DNA from: Paracoccaceae bacterium
Lineage (GTDB): Bacteria > Pseudomonadota > Alphaproteobacteria > Rhodobacterales > Rhodobacteraceae
Direction: 5' to 3'
Length of the DNA stretch: 61,695 nt
NCBI GenBank assembly: GCA_024636555.1
Contig: JAGXGW010000068.1
Coordinates: forward strand, 1-61,695
Shown piece after piece: positions 6,844-18,508 of the stretch. The notes beneath the pieces were generated by a model that was not told the DNA's origin, made no database searches, and saw only the letters and a program-made list of their open reading frames with translations. A program made the position numbers and the translations under genes. Within the stretch, counting starts at the first letter, position 1, and every line of letters begins with the position of its first letter.

Positions 6844-8660
6844 TCCTCCATCGCCTCCAACTCGTCGATCATGCCGGAAATCATCGACAGGCCCTTGTCC
6901 CAGAACTGCGGATCGGACGCGTCCAGCCCGAACGGGGCCAGCAATTCCTTGTGATGCTTGGAGCCGCCCGCCTTGAGCATGTCGAAATACTTGTCCTGAA
7001 AGCCGTCGGGATTTTCCTCGTAGACCGCATAGAGCGCGTTCACGAGGCCATCGCCGAAAGCATAGGCATAGACGTAGAAGGGCGAATGTACGAAATGCGG
7101 GATATAGGCCCAGAAGGTCTCGTAGCCGTCCATGAAATCGAAGGCCGGCCCAAGGCTTTCGGCCTGCACGCTCATCCACAGATCGTTGATGTCATCGGGC
7201 GTCAACTCGCCGTGGCGGCGGGCGGCGTGCAGCTTGCACTCGAAGTCGTAGAAGGCAATCTGGCGCACGACCGTGTTGATCATATCCTCGACCTTGCCGG
7301 CCAGCAGCGTCTTGCGCTCGGCTTTCGTTTTGGCCCCGTCCAGCAGCTTGCGGAAGGTCAGCATCTCGCCGAACACGCTGGCGGTTTCGGCCAGCGTCAG
7401 CGGTGTCGATGACAGCATCTCGCCCTGGCCCGCGGCCAGCACCTGATGCACGCCGTGGCCCAGTTCATGCGCCAGCGTCATCACATCGCGCGGTTTGCCA
7501 AGGTAGTTCAGCATCACGTAAGGATGCACCTCGGTTACCGTCGGATGGGCGAAGGCCCCCGGTGCCTTGCCCGGCTTCACGCCTGCGTCGATCCAGCCCT
7601 TGTCAAAGAATGGCACCGCCAGATCGGCCATACGCGGATCGAAACCCTCATAGGCATCCATCACCATGCGCCGCGCGGTCGGCCAGTCGATGGTCTTGAC
7701 CTCTTCCACCGGCAGGGGCGCGTTGCGGTCCCAGACCTGCATCCGGTCCAGCCCCAGCCATTTGCGTTTCAACTCGTAATAACGGTGGCTCAGTTTGGGA
7801 TAGGCCGCGACCACGGCATCGCGCAATGCCTCGACCACCTCGGGCTCCACATCGTTGGACAGGTGCCGCCCGGTCTGCGGGGAGGGCATGCCGCGCCAGC
7901 GGTCGAGCACTTCCTTTTCCTTGGCCTGCGTGTTGTGGACGCGGGCGAAGGTCTTGATATTCATGCCGAAGACGCGCGCCAGTTCCTGCGCTGCCGCCTC
8001 GCGCTTGGCGTGGTCGTGATCGGTCAGCAGGTTCAGCGTGCCCTCGATACCCAGCGGTTCGCCATCCACCTCGAAGCCGAGGCTGGCGATTGTCTCGTCG
8101 AACAGCCGCTCCCATGCGTCGCCGACAACGCCCAGATCATGGAGGAACTTTTCCATCTCGTCAGACAACTGGTAGGGCTTCATCGCGCGGATGCGGTCAA
8201 ACACGGGCTTGTAGCGTGACAGTTCCTCGCTGGTCGCGAACAGCCCCGCGACATGATCGTCCTCCAGCCGGTTCAGTTCCAGCGTGAAGAACACCAGCGG
8301 CGTGGTGAAATTGGTGATCTTTTCCTGACAATCCGACATGAACTTGGCGCGGCTCGCATCAATTGTCATCTGGTAGTAGCGCAGGCCTGCAAAGGACATA
8401 ATCCGCCCCGCGACAGACGAGATACGCTCGTTGCGCAGCACGCAATCGAGCATGCCTTTGGAGTCGAGCGTGGCCAGTTTGCCCTCGTAATCGGCGGCGA
8501 AGCTGGTGCAGGCCTGTTCCAGCCAGTCCAGATCGCGCTTGAGTTCCGGTGCATCCTCGGAGGTATAGAGATCCGTCAGATCCCATTCCGGCAGATCGCC
8601 CAGATCTTTGTTGCCACGGCTGGCATTGACGTCACGGACGGGAAAGGGCAGCTGGAACAT
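6840..8660 (-). CDS. pepF: M3 family oligoendopeptidase F
   Basis: A 606-residue cytoplasmic zinc metallopeptidase that cleaves short peptides. The HExxH zinc site is in TLAHELGHGVHQ near residue 397, and the third ligand glutamate is in LAETASVFGEMLTF about 25 residues later. The C-terminal catalytic groove segment PHFVHSPFYVYAYAFGD is also typical. The length matches the PepF subfamily of M3. It is the upstream member of a two-gene unit with the acetyltransferase. Confidence 0.95.
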   Translation of the reverse strand: MFQLPFPVRDVNASRGNKDLGDLPEWDLTDLYTSEDAPELKRDLDWLEQACTSFAADYEGKLATLDSKGMLDCVLRNERISSVAGRIMSFAGLRYYQMTIDASRAKFMSDCQEKITNFTTPLVFFTLELNRLEDDHVAGLFATSEELSRYKPVFDRIRAMKPYQLSDEMEKFLHDLGVVGDAWERLFDETIASLGFEVDGEPLGIEGTLNLLTDHDHAKREAAAQELARVFGMNIKTFARVHNTQAKEKEVLDRWRGMPSPQTGRHLSNDVEPEVVEALRDAVVAAYPKLSHRYYELKRKWLGLDRMQVWDRNAPLPVEEVKTIDWPTARRMVMDAYEGFDPRMADLAVPFFDKGWIDAGVKPGKAPGAFAHPTVTEVHPYVMLNYLGKPRDVMTLAHELGHGVHQVLAAGQGEMLSSTPLTLAETASVFGEMLTFRKLLDGAKTKAERKTLLAGKVEDMINTVVRQIAFYDFECKLHAARRHGELTPDDINDLWMSVQAESLGPAFDFMDGYETFWAYIPHFVHSPFYVYAYAFGDGLVNALYAVYEENPDGFQDKYFDMLKAGGSKHHKELLAPFGLDASDPQFWDKGLSMISGMIDELEAMED

Positions 8661-8732
8661 GGGATCACCTTTTTGGAATTGTTGCCCCAGACATAGGGGC
8701 TTGGCCTCGGACCCTCAAGACTGGATCGGGGA

Positions 8733-10322
8733 TTAGCCGTATTGCGCCAGCATCTCGCGCAGATGGTCGAGCGAATCCGCCTGATCCACGGTCTTGTCCT
8801 GCCGCCAGCGCAACATGCGCGGAAAGCGCAGCGCAATACCGGATTTGTGGCGCGGGCTCAGCTGTATCCCTTCGAAGGCGATCTCGAACACATGATGCGG
8901 TGTCACCTGCCGCACCGGCCCGTAGCGTTGCAGTGTGTTACGGCGCACCCAGCGCGTGATCTCGGCGAATTCGGCATCGGTCAGGCCGGAATAGGCCTTT
9001 GTGAAGGGCACCAGATCATTGCCCTGCCAGACGGCAAAGGTGAAATCGGTGAACAGGTTTGCGCGCCGCCCGTGGCCGGACTGCGCGTAGATCATCACCG
9101 CATCCACCGTCAGAGGGGCCAGCTTCCATTTCCACCAGTCACCGCGTTTGCGCCCGACGTGATAGGGGCTGGAGAGCCGCTTGATCATCAGCCCTTCGGC
9201 CTTCATCTCGCGCGCGTCCGCGCGGTGATGCGCGAGCGTCTCCCAATCGGGGGCCGCAATCAGGGGCGAGGGGCGCAGCGGGCTGTCAGGGGGCAGGGTT
9301 TGCAGCAGACTGTCCAGCCGTGCGCGGCGGGTGGCCAGCGGGTCGGCGCGCAGGTCGCGGCCTTCATGTTCCAGCACATCATAGGCCAGCAGGATCACCG
9401 GTGCCTCGGCCAGCAGCTTTTTCGGCACGGTTTTGCGGGTAATGCGTTTTTGCAAAACGGCAAAGGGCATCGGGGCGCTGCCGTCCCACGCGACCAACTC
9501 ACCGTCCAGCACCGTGCCATCCGGCAGATCGGCGGCCAGCCGCGCCAGTTCGGGAAAGCGGTCGGTGATCAGTTCCTCGCCGCGCGACCAGACAAATAGC
9601 TTGCCGCCCCGCGCGATCACTTGCGCGCGGATACCGTCCCATTTCCATTCCGCCTGCCAGTCGGTGACGGGGCCAAGGCTCGCCAGATCGTCGACGCCGT
9701 AAGCCAGACAGAACGGATAGGGCCGCGACAGATCGGCGGCGGGGTCGTCGGCCTCAATCAGTTCGGCGAAACCCGTGCTGTCGGGCGACCAGTCTCCCAT
9801 CAGGCGGTGGGCCAGTTCGGCCTCGGGCTTGCCTGTGGCCTGCGCCAGCGCGCGGGTCATCAGCTTCTGGCTGACGCCCATCCGAAAGCCGCCCGTCAGC
9901 AGCTTGTTGAACACGAGCCTTTCAGTCGTGTCCAGCCGGTCCCACGCGCGCAGCACAGCGGTTTTGCGCGCCTCATCTTCCGCTTGCGAAAGGTCGCGTA
10001 ACAAATTGATCCAATATGATAAACTGTCATCGGATACCGATGCCGCAGGGGGCAGGACGAGGGCGATCGTCTCGGCCAGATCGCCCACGATGCTGTAGCT
10101 GTCCTCGAACAGCCACAGCGGGACGCCTGCAATTTCGGCGGCCCAGTCGCGCAGGCGGGTGGTTGTCACTGCCCGTTTCGGGCGGCGGCCGGAAAAGAGC
10201 GCGATGGTCCAGATTTTGTCATCATCCGGTGCTGTGCGGAAATAGTCGGCAAGGGCGGCGACCTTGGCGGTGGTGCGTGTGGTCTGGTCAATGGCGGTAA
10301 AAAGCGCGGCGAAGCGTTTCAT
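8733..10322 (-). CDS. ATP-dependent DNA ligase
   Basis: A 529-residue ligase that seals nicks through an adenylated lysine. The nucleotidyltransferase motif I is EWKWDGIRAQ, with the catalytic lysine near residue 225. Motif III (GTVLDGELVAW), motif IV (EGLMIKRLSSPYHVGRKRG) and motif V (WWKWKLAPLTVDAVMIYA) follow in order, then an OB-fold domain. An N-terminal DNA-binding domain precedes the core, as in LigB/LigC-like bacterial enzymes, with no LigD polymerase or nuclease fusion. Its ATG overlaps the stop of the exonuclease gene (ATGA), so the two are translationally coupled. Confidence 0.93.
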   Translation of the reverse strand: MKRFAALFTAIDQTTRTTAKVAALADYFRTAPDDDKIWTIALFSGRRPKRAVTTTRLRDWAAEIAGVPLWLFEDSYSIVGDLAETIALVLPPAASVSDDSLSYWINLLRDLSQAEDEARKTAVLRAWDRLDTTERLVFNKLLTGGFRMGVSQKLMTRALAQATGKPEAELAHRLMGDWSPDSTGFAELIEADDPAADLSRPYPFCLAYGVDDLASLGPVTDWQAEWKWDGIRAQVIARGGKLFVWSRGEELITDRFPELARLAADLPDGTVLDGELVAWDGSAPMPFAVLQKRITRKTVPKKLLAEAPVILLAYDVLEHEGRDLRADPLATRRARLDSLLQTLPPDSPLRPSPLIAAPDWETLAHHRADAREMKAEGLMIKRLSSPYHVGRKRGDWWKWKLAPLTVDAVMIYAQSGHGRRANLFTDFTFAVWQGNDLVPFTKAYSGLTDAEFAEITRWVRRNTLQRYGPVRQVTPHHVFEIAFEGIQLSPRHKSGIALRFPRMLRWRQDKTVDQADSLDHLREMLAQYG

Positions 10323-11371
10323 GCGGCATCCTCGCCTTGCGCCGCATGCGCGGCGGTGGAATCGTCGGTATCCTCGCCGCCGAATTCAGTGGCCAGCACA
10401 TGCGCGTCATATCCGGCCTCGCGCAGATAGCGCGTAAAGATTTCCGTATAACCATGCGTCAGGAATAGGCTTTGTGCGCCGGTATCCTTGATCGCGCCCA
10501 GCAGGCCCGCCCAGTCGGCATGATCGGAAATCACAAACCCGCGATCCGCCGCGCGTCTGCGGCGCACACCGCGCATCTGCATCCAGCCGCTGGCAAAGCC
10601 GGTGGAGAGCGGCCCGAACCGGCGCGCCCAAGCGCTGCCCAGCACCGAAGGCGGGGCCACGATCAGCGCGCCGGGATAGGCTTTGCGGTCAAGTTCCGGC
10701 GTGATGCGGATCGTGTCCGGCAAGGGCAGGCCCTGCGCGCGCAGTACCGCGTTGGTGTTTTCCACCGCTGCATGGGTCAGGATCGGGCCAATCTCGGGGT
10801 CCAGCAGATGCAGCACGCGTTGTGCCTTGCCCAGCGAATAGGCCATCAGCAGGCTGGTGCGCCCCTCGGCCTTGTTCGTGGCCCACCACTGGTTGATCTC
10901 GGCTGCCACCTCTGCCTGCGGTTGCCAGCGGAAGACCGGCAGGCCAAAGGTGCATTCCGAGATGAAGGTGTGGCAGCGCACCGGCTGAAACGTCTCGCAC
11001 AGCCCGTCGGCCTCGGTCTTGTAATCGCCCGACACAACCCAGACCTCGCCCGCCACCTCGACCCTGATCTGCGCCGATCCGGGCACATGGCCAGCGGGGT
11101 GGAAGCTGACTGTCGCATCCCCGATCTGCCGTGTCTCGCCGTAGCCAACCGTCTCGCCGGTGATTTCGCCCAGACGGTGCCGCATGACCGGCATACAGGC
11201 ATCCGTGCAAAGGTAGCGCCTGTGACCAGACCTTGCGTGATCGGCATGGCCATGCGTGATCAAAGCGCGGTCGACGGGGCGCCAGGGGTCGATGAAGAAA
11301 TCCCCTGCCGCACAATATAATCCCCGCTCTGTCAGGGTCAGGACCGGGGCTGCCATGCTGGTTCCGTTCAT
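10319..11371 (-). CDS. Ligase-associated DNA exonuclease (metallo-beta-lactamase fold)
   Basis: A 350-residue protein of the metallo-beta-lactamase/beta-CASP superfamily. The metal-binding HxHxDH is in THGHADHARSGH (about residues 40-51). Later metal-site elements include VVSGDYKTEADGLCETF and the C-terminal VISDHADWAGLL. Proteins of this subfamily are encoded next to ATP-dependent ligases and are annotated as ligase-associated exonucleases, presumed to act in end processing. The Lhr-type helicase and PdeM phosphoesterase that usually complete this cluster are absent here. Confidence 0.9.
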   Translation of the reverse strand: MNGTSMAAPVLTLTERGLYCAAGDFFIDPWRPVDRALITHGHADHARSGHRRYLCTDACMPVMRHRLGEITGETVGYGETRQIGDATVSFHPAGHVPGSAQIRVEVAGEVWVVSGDYKTEADGLCETFQPVRCHTFISECTFGLPVFRWQPQAEVAAEINQWWATNKAEGRTSLLMAYSLGKAQRVLHLLDPEIGPILTHAAVENTNAVLRAQGLPLPDTIRITPELDRKAYPGALIVAPPSVLGSAWARRFGPLSTGFASGWMQMRGVRRRRAADRGFVISDHADWAGLLGAIKDTGAQSLFLTHGYTEIFTRYLREAGYDAHVLATEFGGEDTDDSTAAHAAQGEDAA

Positions 11372-11457
11372 GCTGTTGCCTCAGCCTCAAGGTAGGGTGC
11401 CCGCACCCGTTCTGCCAGTTCCGCCGCTTCTGCCCATGCGACGGGCATCTTGCACAT
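11368..11457 (-). CDS. Possible 29-residue ORF coupled to the exonuclease gene
   Basis: The frame ends ..EAEATA with a TGA that overlaps the exonuclease ATG (ATGA), the same coupling seen between the exonuclease and ligase genes. From the nearest ATG it encodes MCKMPVAWAEAAELAERVR and ten more residues. The open frame continues upstream with a CAMC motif but runs into the divergent gene at 11506. It could be a real small protein, a leader peptide or chance. I recognise no family. Confidence 0.25.
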   Translation of the reverse strand: MCKMPVAWAEAAELAERVRAPYLEAEATA

Positions 11458-11505
11458 CGCGCAGCGCCGACTAGGCTGGCGCGCAGACGCAGGAAAGGAC
11501 AAGAG

Positions 11506-12336
11506 ATGCATTACGTCAGATACGGAGAAAAAGGTGCCGAAAAGCCCGGTATGCTGGACGATCAGGGCCGCATCCGCGACCTGTCCGCGGTGATTCCCGA
11601 TTTGGCGGGTGACGTGTTGGGCGCTTTGCCGAAGGTCGATCCCGACAGCCTGCCGCTTGTGTCCGGCAATCCGCGCCTTGGCCCGCCCGTGGGGCAGGTG
11701 GGCAAATTCATCGGAATCGGGCTGAATTACGCCGATCACGCCGCCGAGGCGGGGATGGAGCCGCCCGCCATGCCCATCGTCTTCATGAAAGCCACATCCT
11801 CGATCTGCGGGCCGAACGATCCGGTCTATCTGCCGCGCGGTGCCGAGAAGGGCGACTGGGAGGTGGAACTGGGCGTCGTCATCGGCAAGACCGCCAAATA
11901 CGTCTCGGAGGCCGAAGCGTTGGACTATGTGGCGGGCTATTGCATCGTCAACGACGTGTCCGAGCGTGCCTTCCAGATGGAGCGTGTGGGCCAGTGGACC
12001 AAGGGCAAAAGCGCCGATACATTCGGCCCCATCGGCCCGTGGCTGGTGACACCGGACGACGCGGGCGATCCGCAGGGACTGGATTTGTCGCTCGATCTGA
12101 ACGGCAAGAACGTGCAGACGGGCAATACCTCCACGATGATCTTCACCGTCGCCCAGATTATCGCGCATCTGAGCGAGTTGATGAGCTTGCAACCGGGTGA
12201 TGTGATTGCCACGGGCACCCCGCCGGGTGTGGGCATGGGGATGAAACCGCCACGTTTCCTGAAAGAGGGCGATGTGATGGAGTTGCAGATCGACGGGTTG
12301 GGCAAGCAGCGCCAGGAGGTGCGGCGCGACGCCTGA
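11506..12336 (+). CDS. Fumarylacetoacetate hydrolase family protein
   Basis: A 276-residue enzyme of the FAH superfamily, which cleaves or hydrates acylpyruvate-type compounds using a divalent metal. The start FIGIGLNYADHAAE and the metal site (EVELGVVIGK, then YCIVNDVSERAFQ) are present. The C-terminal DVIATGTPPGVGMGMKPP places it with the ureidoglycolate lyase/2-hydroxyhepta-diene-dioate isomerase-like group. The substrate cannot be told from sequence. Its ATG has a good AGGAAAGGA ribosome site, and it is divergent from the exonuclease-ligase unit. Confidence 0.9.
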   Translation: MHYVRYGEKGAEKPGMLDDQGRIRDLSAVIPDLAGDVLGALPKVDPDSLPLVSGNPRLGPPVGQVGKFIGIGLNYADHAAEAGMEPPAMPIVFMKATSSICGPNDPVYLPRGAEKGDWEVELGVVIGKTAKYVSEAEALDYVAGYCIVNDVSERAFQMERVGQWTKGKSADTFGPIGPWLVTPDDAGDPQGLDLSLDLNGKNVQTGNTSTMIFTVAQIIAHLSELMSLQPGDVIATGTPPGVGMGMKPPRFLKEGDVMELQIDGLGKQRQEVRRDA

Positions 12337-12358
12337 TGGTCTGATTATGCTGCCGTGA

Positions 12359-13330
12359 TCAGGCGCTGTGGCGGCTGGTCGCGGTGTTCCGATGCGACGT
12401 GAAATGCGCGGCCAACCCGTCAAAAACCTGCGCCCGCGTCTCAGGCGTGTCCATCATCACTTCGTGCTCGCCGCCCTGTATCATCTCCAGCCTGCCAGCG
12501 GGCCAGCTGTTCATCTTCGCGATGATCCGGTCGGGGCAGACGATCCGTTCGTGACTGCCCAGATAGGTCAGGCAGGGCACATCCGGTGCCGGACGGCGGG
12601 CCAGATGCGCCATCTCGACCAATGCAGCGTTGAGCCAGCGCAGGCTTGGCCCGCCAAGGCACAGATCGGGATAGGCAGTCATCTGCCGTTGCATATAGGC
12701 ATACATCTTTGCGTCGCGTGTCAGCAGGTTGTCGTCGAAAGGTTCCGCCAGAACGTAGGTTTGTGACGTGGTGCCGGGGGCCAGATGATGCCCGAACCCC
12801 AGCCGCGCACTGCTCCAAGACAGCGCCCATGCGGCGGGCCGTGTGGTCGTGGCCATCTGGATGCCCCACATCGGCCCGGTGAAGGCGCAGGCCGCGACGG
12901 GCAGATCCTCCATCAAGGCGCGCAATCCGATGCAGCCACCCATGGAATGGGCCAGAAGGTAGTAGGGCTGCGGCAGATCGAGCGCGCGGGCGGCCTCGAC
13001 CATCGCGGCCACGTCAAGCTGGTAATCTGTGAACCGGCCCACATGGCCGACACGGCGATCCGCGATAAGACGATCCGCCAGCCCCTGACCGCGCCAGTCG
13101 ATGGTCAGCGTGTCAAAGCCGCGCTGCGCCAGATCGGTGGCAGCGCGGCCGTATTTCTCGATATATTCGGTGCGACCCGGAAACAGCAGGACCGTTCCGC
13201 GCGCCTCATCCTGCGTTGATTGCGGCCAGTGCCCCAGGCGAATCCGTACGCCATCCGCCGTGTGCAGCCAAAATGCCTGCCCACGTGGCGGACCGTCCGC
13301 GACGTCATGATGAAGCGGGGCCGCATCCAT
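12359..13330 (-). CDS. Alpha/beta hydrolase, lysophospholipase/monoglyceride lipase-like
   Basis: A 323-residue serine hydrolase. The nucleophile elbow is LLAHSMGGCIGLRAL, with Ser near residue 127. A lipase-type start (VLLFPGRTEYIEKYG, then DWRGQGLADR) matches the hydrolase_4/lysophospholipase L2 group. The catalytic Asp/His candidates are in the C-terminal part (ERIVCPD, and GGEHEVMMDTPE). No signal peptide is visible, so it probably acts in the cytoplasm on lipid esters. It lies 3 bp from the SCP2 gene on the same strand, which suggests a lipid-related operon. Confidence 0.87.
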   Translation of the reverse strand: MDAAPLHHDVADGPPRGQAFWLHTADGVRIRLGHWPQSTQDEARGTVLLFPGRTEYIEKYGRAATDLAQRGFDTLTIDWRGQGLADRLIADRRVGHVGRFTDYQLDVAAMVEAARALDLPQPYYLLAHSMGGCIGLRALMEDLPVAACAFTGPMWGIQMATTTRPAAWALSWSSARLGFGHHLAPGTTSQTYVLAEPFDDNLLTRDAKMYAYMQRQMTAYPDLCLGGPSLRWLNAALVEMAHLARRPAPDVPCLTYLGSHERIVCPDRIIAKMNSWPAGRLEMIQGGEHEVMMDTPETRAQVFDGLAAHFTSHRNTATSRHSA

Positions 13331-13333
13331 GGA

Positions 13334-13624
13334 TCAGCCCAGCACGGTGCCCAGTTGCATAGCCTTGCCCATATCCCCGTCCACGGCCAGTTTGCCGCTC
13401 ATGAAAGCCGATGTCGGGTTCATGTCGCCGGCCATCATCGCCTCGAATGTCTCAACACTCGCGGTCAGAGTCACATCGGCCTCTTCATCGCCTGCATGCG
13501 CGCCGTTTTCGTCCACGATCACAGAGCCTTCGCCTTCGATCACGAATTTCGCCGTGCCGTCGAAGCTTGCACCGCTCATCTTGTGGTTCAATGCGGCAAC
13601 AGCCGCGGTAATTACGTCGCTCAT
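13334..13624 (-). CDS. SCP2 sterol-binding domain protein
   Basis: A 96-residue protein consisting only of an SCP2-like lipid-binding domain. Typical segments are FVIEGEGSVIVDENG, then DVTLTASVETFEAMMAGDMNPTS and the final FMSGKLAVDGDMGKAM. Such stand-alone domains bind hydrophobic acyl groups in a tunnel. The start at MSDVITAAV is preferred because an AAGGG ribosome site lies about 10 bp upstream; the earlier in-frame ATG has none. It is first in a two-gene unit with the lipase-like hydrolase. Confidence 0.9.
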   Translation of the reverse strand: MSDVITAAVAALNHKMSGASFDGTAKFVIEGEGSVIVDENGAHAGDEEADVTLTASVETFEAMMAGDMNPTSAFMSGKLAVDGDMGKAMQLGTVLG

Positions 13625-13690
13625 TCGCATGTTTCCCTTTTTCATGCGCGGGGGCTAACAATTCCCGATCCGCGCGTTACACTCCTTACT

Positions 13691-14266
13691 ATGAGCGCGA
13701 ACCTTTTCAATCTCAAACCTATCGTCGCGGCACTGTTCGCAATAGTCATGTTTTCCCTACCTCTGGCCGGGCAACAGACAACAAGCGTGACAGACCGTTT
13801 GGCGGGTCTTTATGATGATCTCGCCACCGCCTCCGCAGCCGAGGCGCCGGGGATCGAGCGGGAGATTCGCCTTGAATGGCGCAAAACCGGCTCTGCTGCG
13901 ATGGACCTTCTGCTCAAACGCGGACGCGATGCGCTGGAGCGGGGGGAATACGACGTTGCCATAGAGCATCTGACCGCGCTGACGGATCATGCGCCGGATG
14001 TTGCCGAGGGCTATCACGCCCGCGCCCGCGCCTATTTCCGCGTGGAACAGATCGGCCCCGCGATGGCCGATCTGGAGCGCGCACTGGCGCTGGATCCGCG
14101 CCATTACGAGGCCGCACACGGTCTGGCCGTGGTGCTCGAGGCGCTGGATCGTCCGCAGCAGGCGTATGCCGCTTATCGTGTTGTGCTTTCCCTACACCCT
14201 CATTACGACGCGGCTGCCGAGGCAGTCACCCGGCTCAAGGCGCGGGTTGAGGGACTTAGAATCTGA
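13691..14266 (+). CDS. Exported TPR protein
   Basis: A 191-residue protein with an N-terminal hydrophobic signal (about residues 9-27, IVAALFAIVMFSLPLAG) and three tetratricopeptide-like helical pairs. Examples are ALERGEYDVAIEHLTALTDHAPD, then GYHARARAYFRVEQIGPAMADLERAL and AYAAYRVVLSLHPHYDAA (each part of a longer repeat). TPRs mediate protein contacts, and the partner is unknown. The frame is open further upstream, but ATG 13691 sits exactly before the signal peptide. It ends 15 bp before the helicase gene. Confidence 0.87.
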   Translation: MSANLFNLKPIVAALFAIVMFSLPLAGQQTTSVTDRLAGLYDDLATASAAEAPGIEREIRLEWRKTGSAAMDLLLKRGRDALERGEYDVAIEHLTALTDHAPDVAEGYHARARAYFRVEQIGPAMADLERALALDPRHYEAAHGLAVVLEALDRPQQAYAAYRVVLSLHPHYDAAAEAVTRLKARVEGLRI

Positions 14267-14281
14267 TCGGGGAACAGGCCC

Positions 14282-17392
<3,111 letters not shown>

Positions 17393-17407
17393 CGCCGGGC
17401 GCGCGCT

Positions 17408-17791
17408 TTGGATGCTCCGGCCACGCGGATGCGGATCGACAAGTGGCTGTGGCATGCGCGGTTCTTCAAAACCCGCACGCTCGCCGCAGCCACGGTCAGC
17501 GCGGGGCACGTGCGCCTGAACAGCGTGAAGGTGGCAAAGCCCGCGCAGGGTGTCGTTGCGGGCGATGTGCTGACCTTCGCGCAGGGCGACTCGGTCCGCG
17601 TGGTGCGTGTGATTGCCCACGGGGCGCGCCGTGGCCCCGCGACGGAGGCGCAGTCCCTCTACGAGGATCTGACGCCGCAGGCCCCCGCGCGGGAGAATGT
17701 TCCCGGAACGCCGCAAGCGCAGGACGGGGGGCGTCCGACAAAGCGCGACCGCCGGATTTTTGATCTTGATCGTCGTCGCATGCTTGAATGA
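17408..17791 (+). CDS. hslR: RNA-binding S4 domain protein (HslR/Hsp15-like)
   Basis: A 127-residue protein with one S4 domain at the N terminus (MRIDKWLWHARFFKTRTLA, then VSAGHVRLNSVKVAKP) and a basic C-terminal tail. The family prototype Hsp15 binds stalled 50S subunits carrying peptidyl-tRNA. The start is uncertain. TTG at 17408 gives the usual short leader, while ATG at 17429 starts at the domain itself; neither has a strong ribosome site. It lies 15 bp after the helicase gene and is likely co-transcribed with it. Confidence 0.86.
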   Translation: MDAPATRMRIDKWLWHARFFKTRTLAAATVSAGHVRLNSVKVAKPAQGVVAGDVLTFAQGDSVRVVRVIAHGARRGPATEAQSLYEDLTPQAPARENVPGTPQAQDGGRPTKRDRRIFDLDRRRMLE

Positions 17792-17857
17792 CAGGGACGC
17801 CTGTTCTAGCTAGACCCGTAAGGGTCGCGACCAGCGCCGTAAAGTTGAGAGACAGAA

Positions 17858-18196
17858 ATGACATATGTCGTCATCGATAACTGCATCGCGTGCAAATACA
17901 CCGATTGCGTCGAGGTTTGCCCGGTAGATTGTTTCTACGAGGGTGAGAACATGCTGGTGATCCATCCCGATGAATGTATCGATTGTGGCGTGTGCGAGCC
18001 CGAATGCCCGGCTGATGCGATCCGTCCCGATACAGAGCCGGACATGGAAAAATGGGTGGAGTTCAATCGCAAGTACTCCGAGGCATGGCCCGTGATCATC
18101 TCGAAAAAAGACCCGCTGCCCGAGGCGGAGGAGCGTGACGGCGAAACCGGCAAGCTTGAGAAATACTTCTCCGAAACGCCGGGTGAGGGTGGTTAA
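17858..18196 (+). CDS. fdxA: Ferredoxin FdxA (7Fe-8S type)
   Basis: A 112-residue ferredoxin with two cluster-binding regions at the N terminus: [19 protein letters not shown] and [17 protein letters not shown]. The spacing of the first set (C-x2-C-x4-C-x3-C, with a further cysteine) indicates one 3Fe-4S and one 4Fe-4S cluster. The C-terminal extension with [13 protein letters not shown] is characteristic of the Azotobacter FdI/FdxA group. It carries electrons to partners not visible here. It is followed by carD, an arrangement common in Rhodobacteraceae. Confidence 0.95.
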   Translation: MTYVVIDNCIACKYTDCVEVCPVDCFYEGENMLVIHPDECIDCGVCEPECPADAIRPDTEPDMEKWVEFNRKYSEAWPVIISKKDPLPEAEERDGETGKLEKYFSETPGEGG

Positions 18197-18508
18197 GACC
18201 CCGATTCGCGGCCCCTTCACGGGCCGGAGTGCCCAGCGTAGGATAAAATACACGATCTAGTGGGGAATCCCGTTGATTTTACAATGGGTTGACTTCGCAT
18301 TTCATTCGCGCCAACCCGACGCGCTTTCTTATGTGTAATTTTTGTGATACCTTATAGGCACATGATGTAGACCCCCAGGCCGCCGTCCCGCCACAGCCAC
18401 TCACCGTGGACGGAAATTCTGCAACAAAAATCGCGGTAAACGAGGTTAGGAATAATCTCGGCCGTTTTCTTGTCGCAGGTGCACCGGGTCGCTGTGAGGA
18501 AAGATTGC
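18197..18508. other. Gene-free leader between fdxA and carD
   Basis: No gene is supported. A GGCCC-CTTCAC-GGGCC hairpin (around 18209-18226) follows fdxA but lacks a T-run. The segment 18285-18365 is AT-rich and holds a weak promoter-like pair, TTATGT-N17-TTATAG, where the -10 lacks T at its last position. The remaining 150 bases form a long untranslated leader for carD. Confidence 0.5.
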
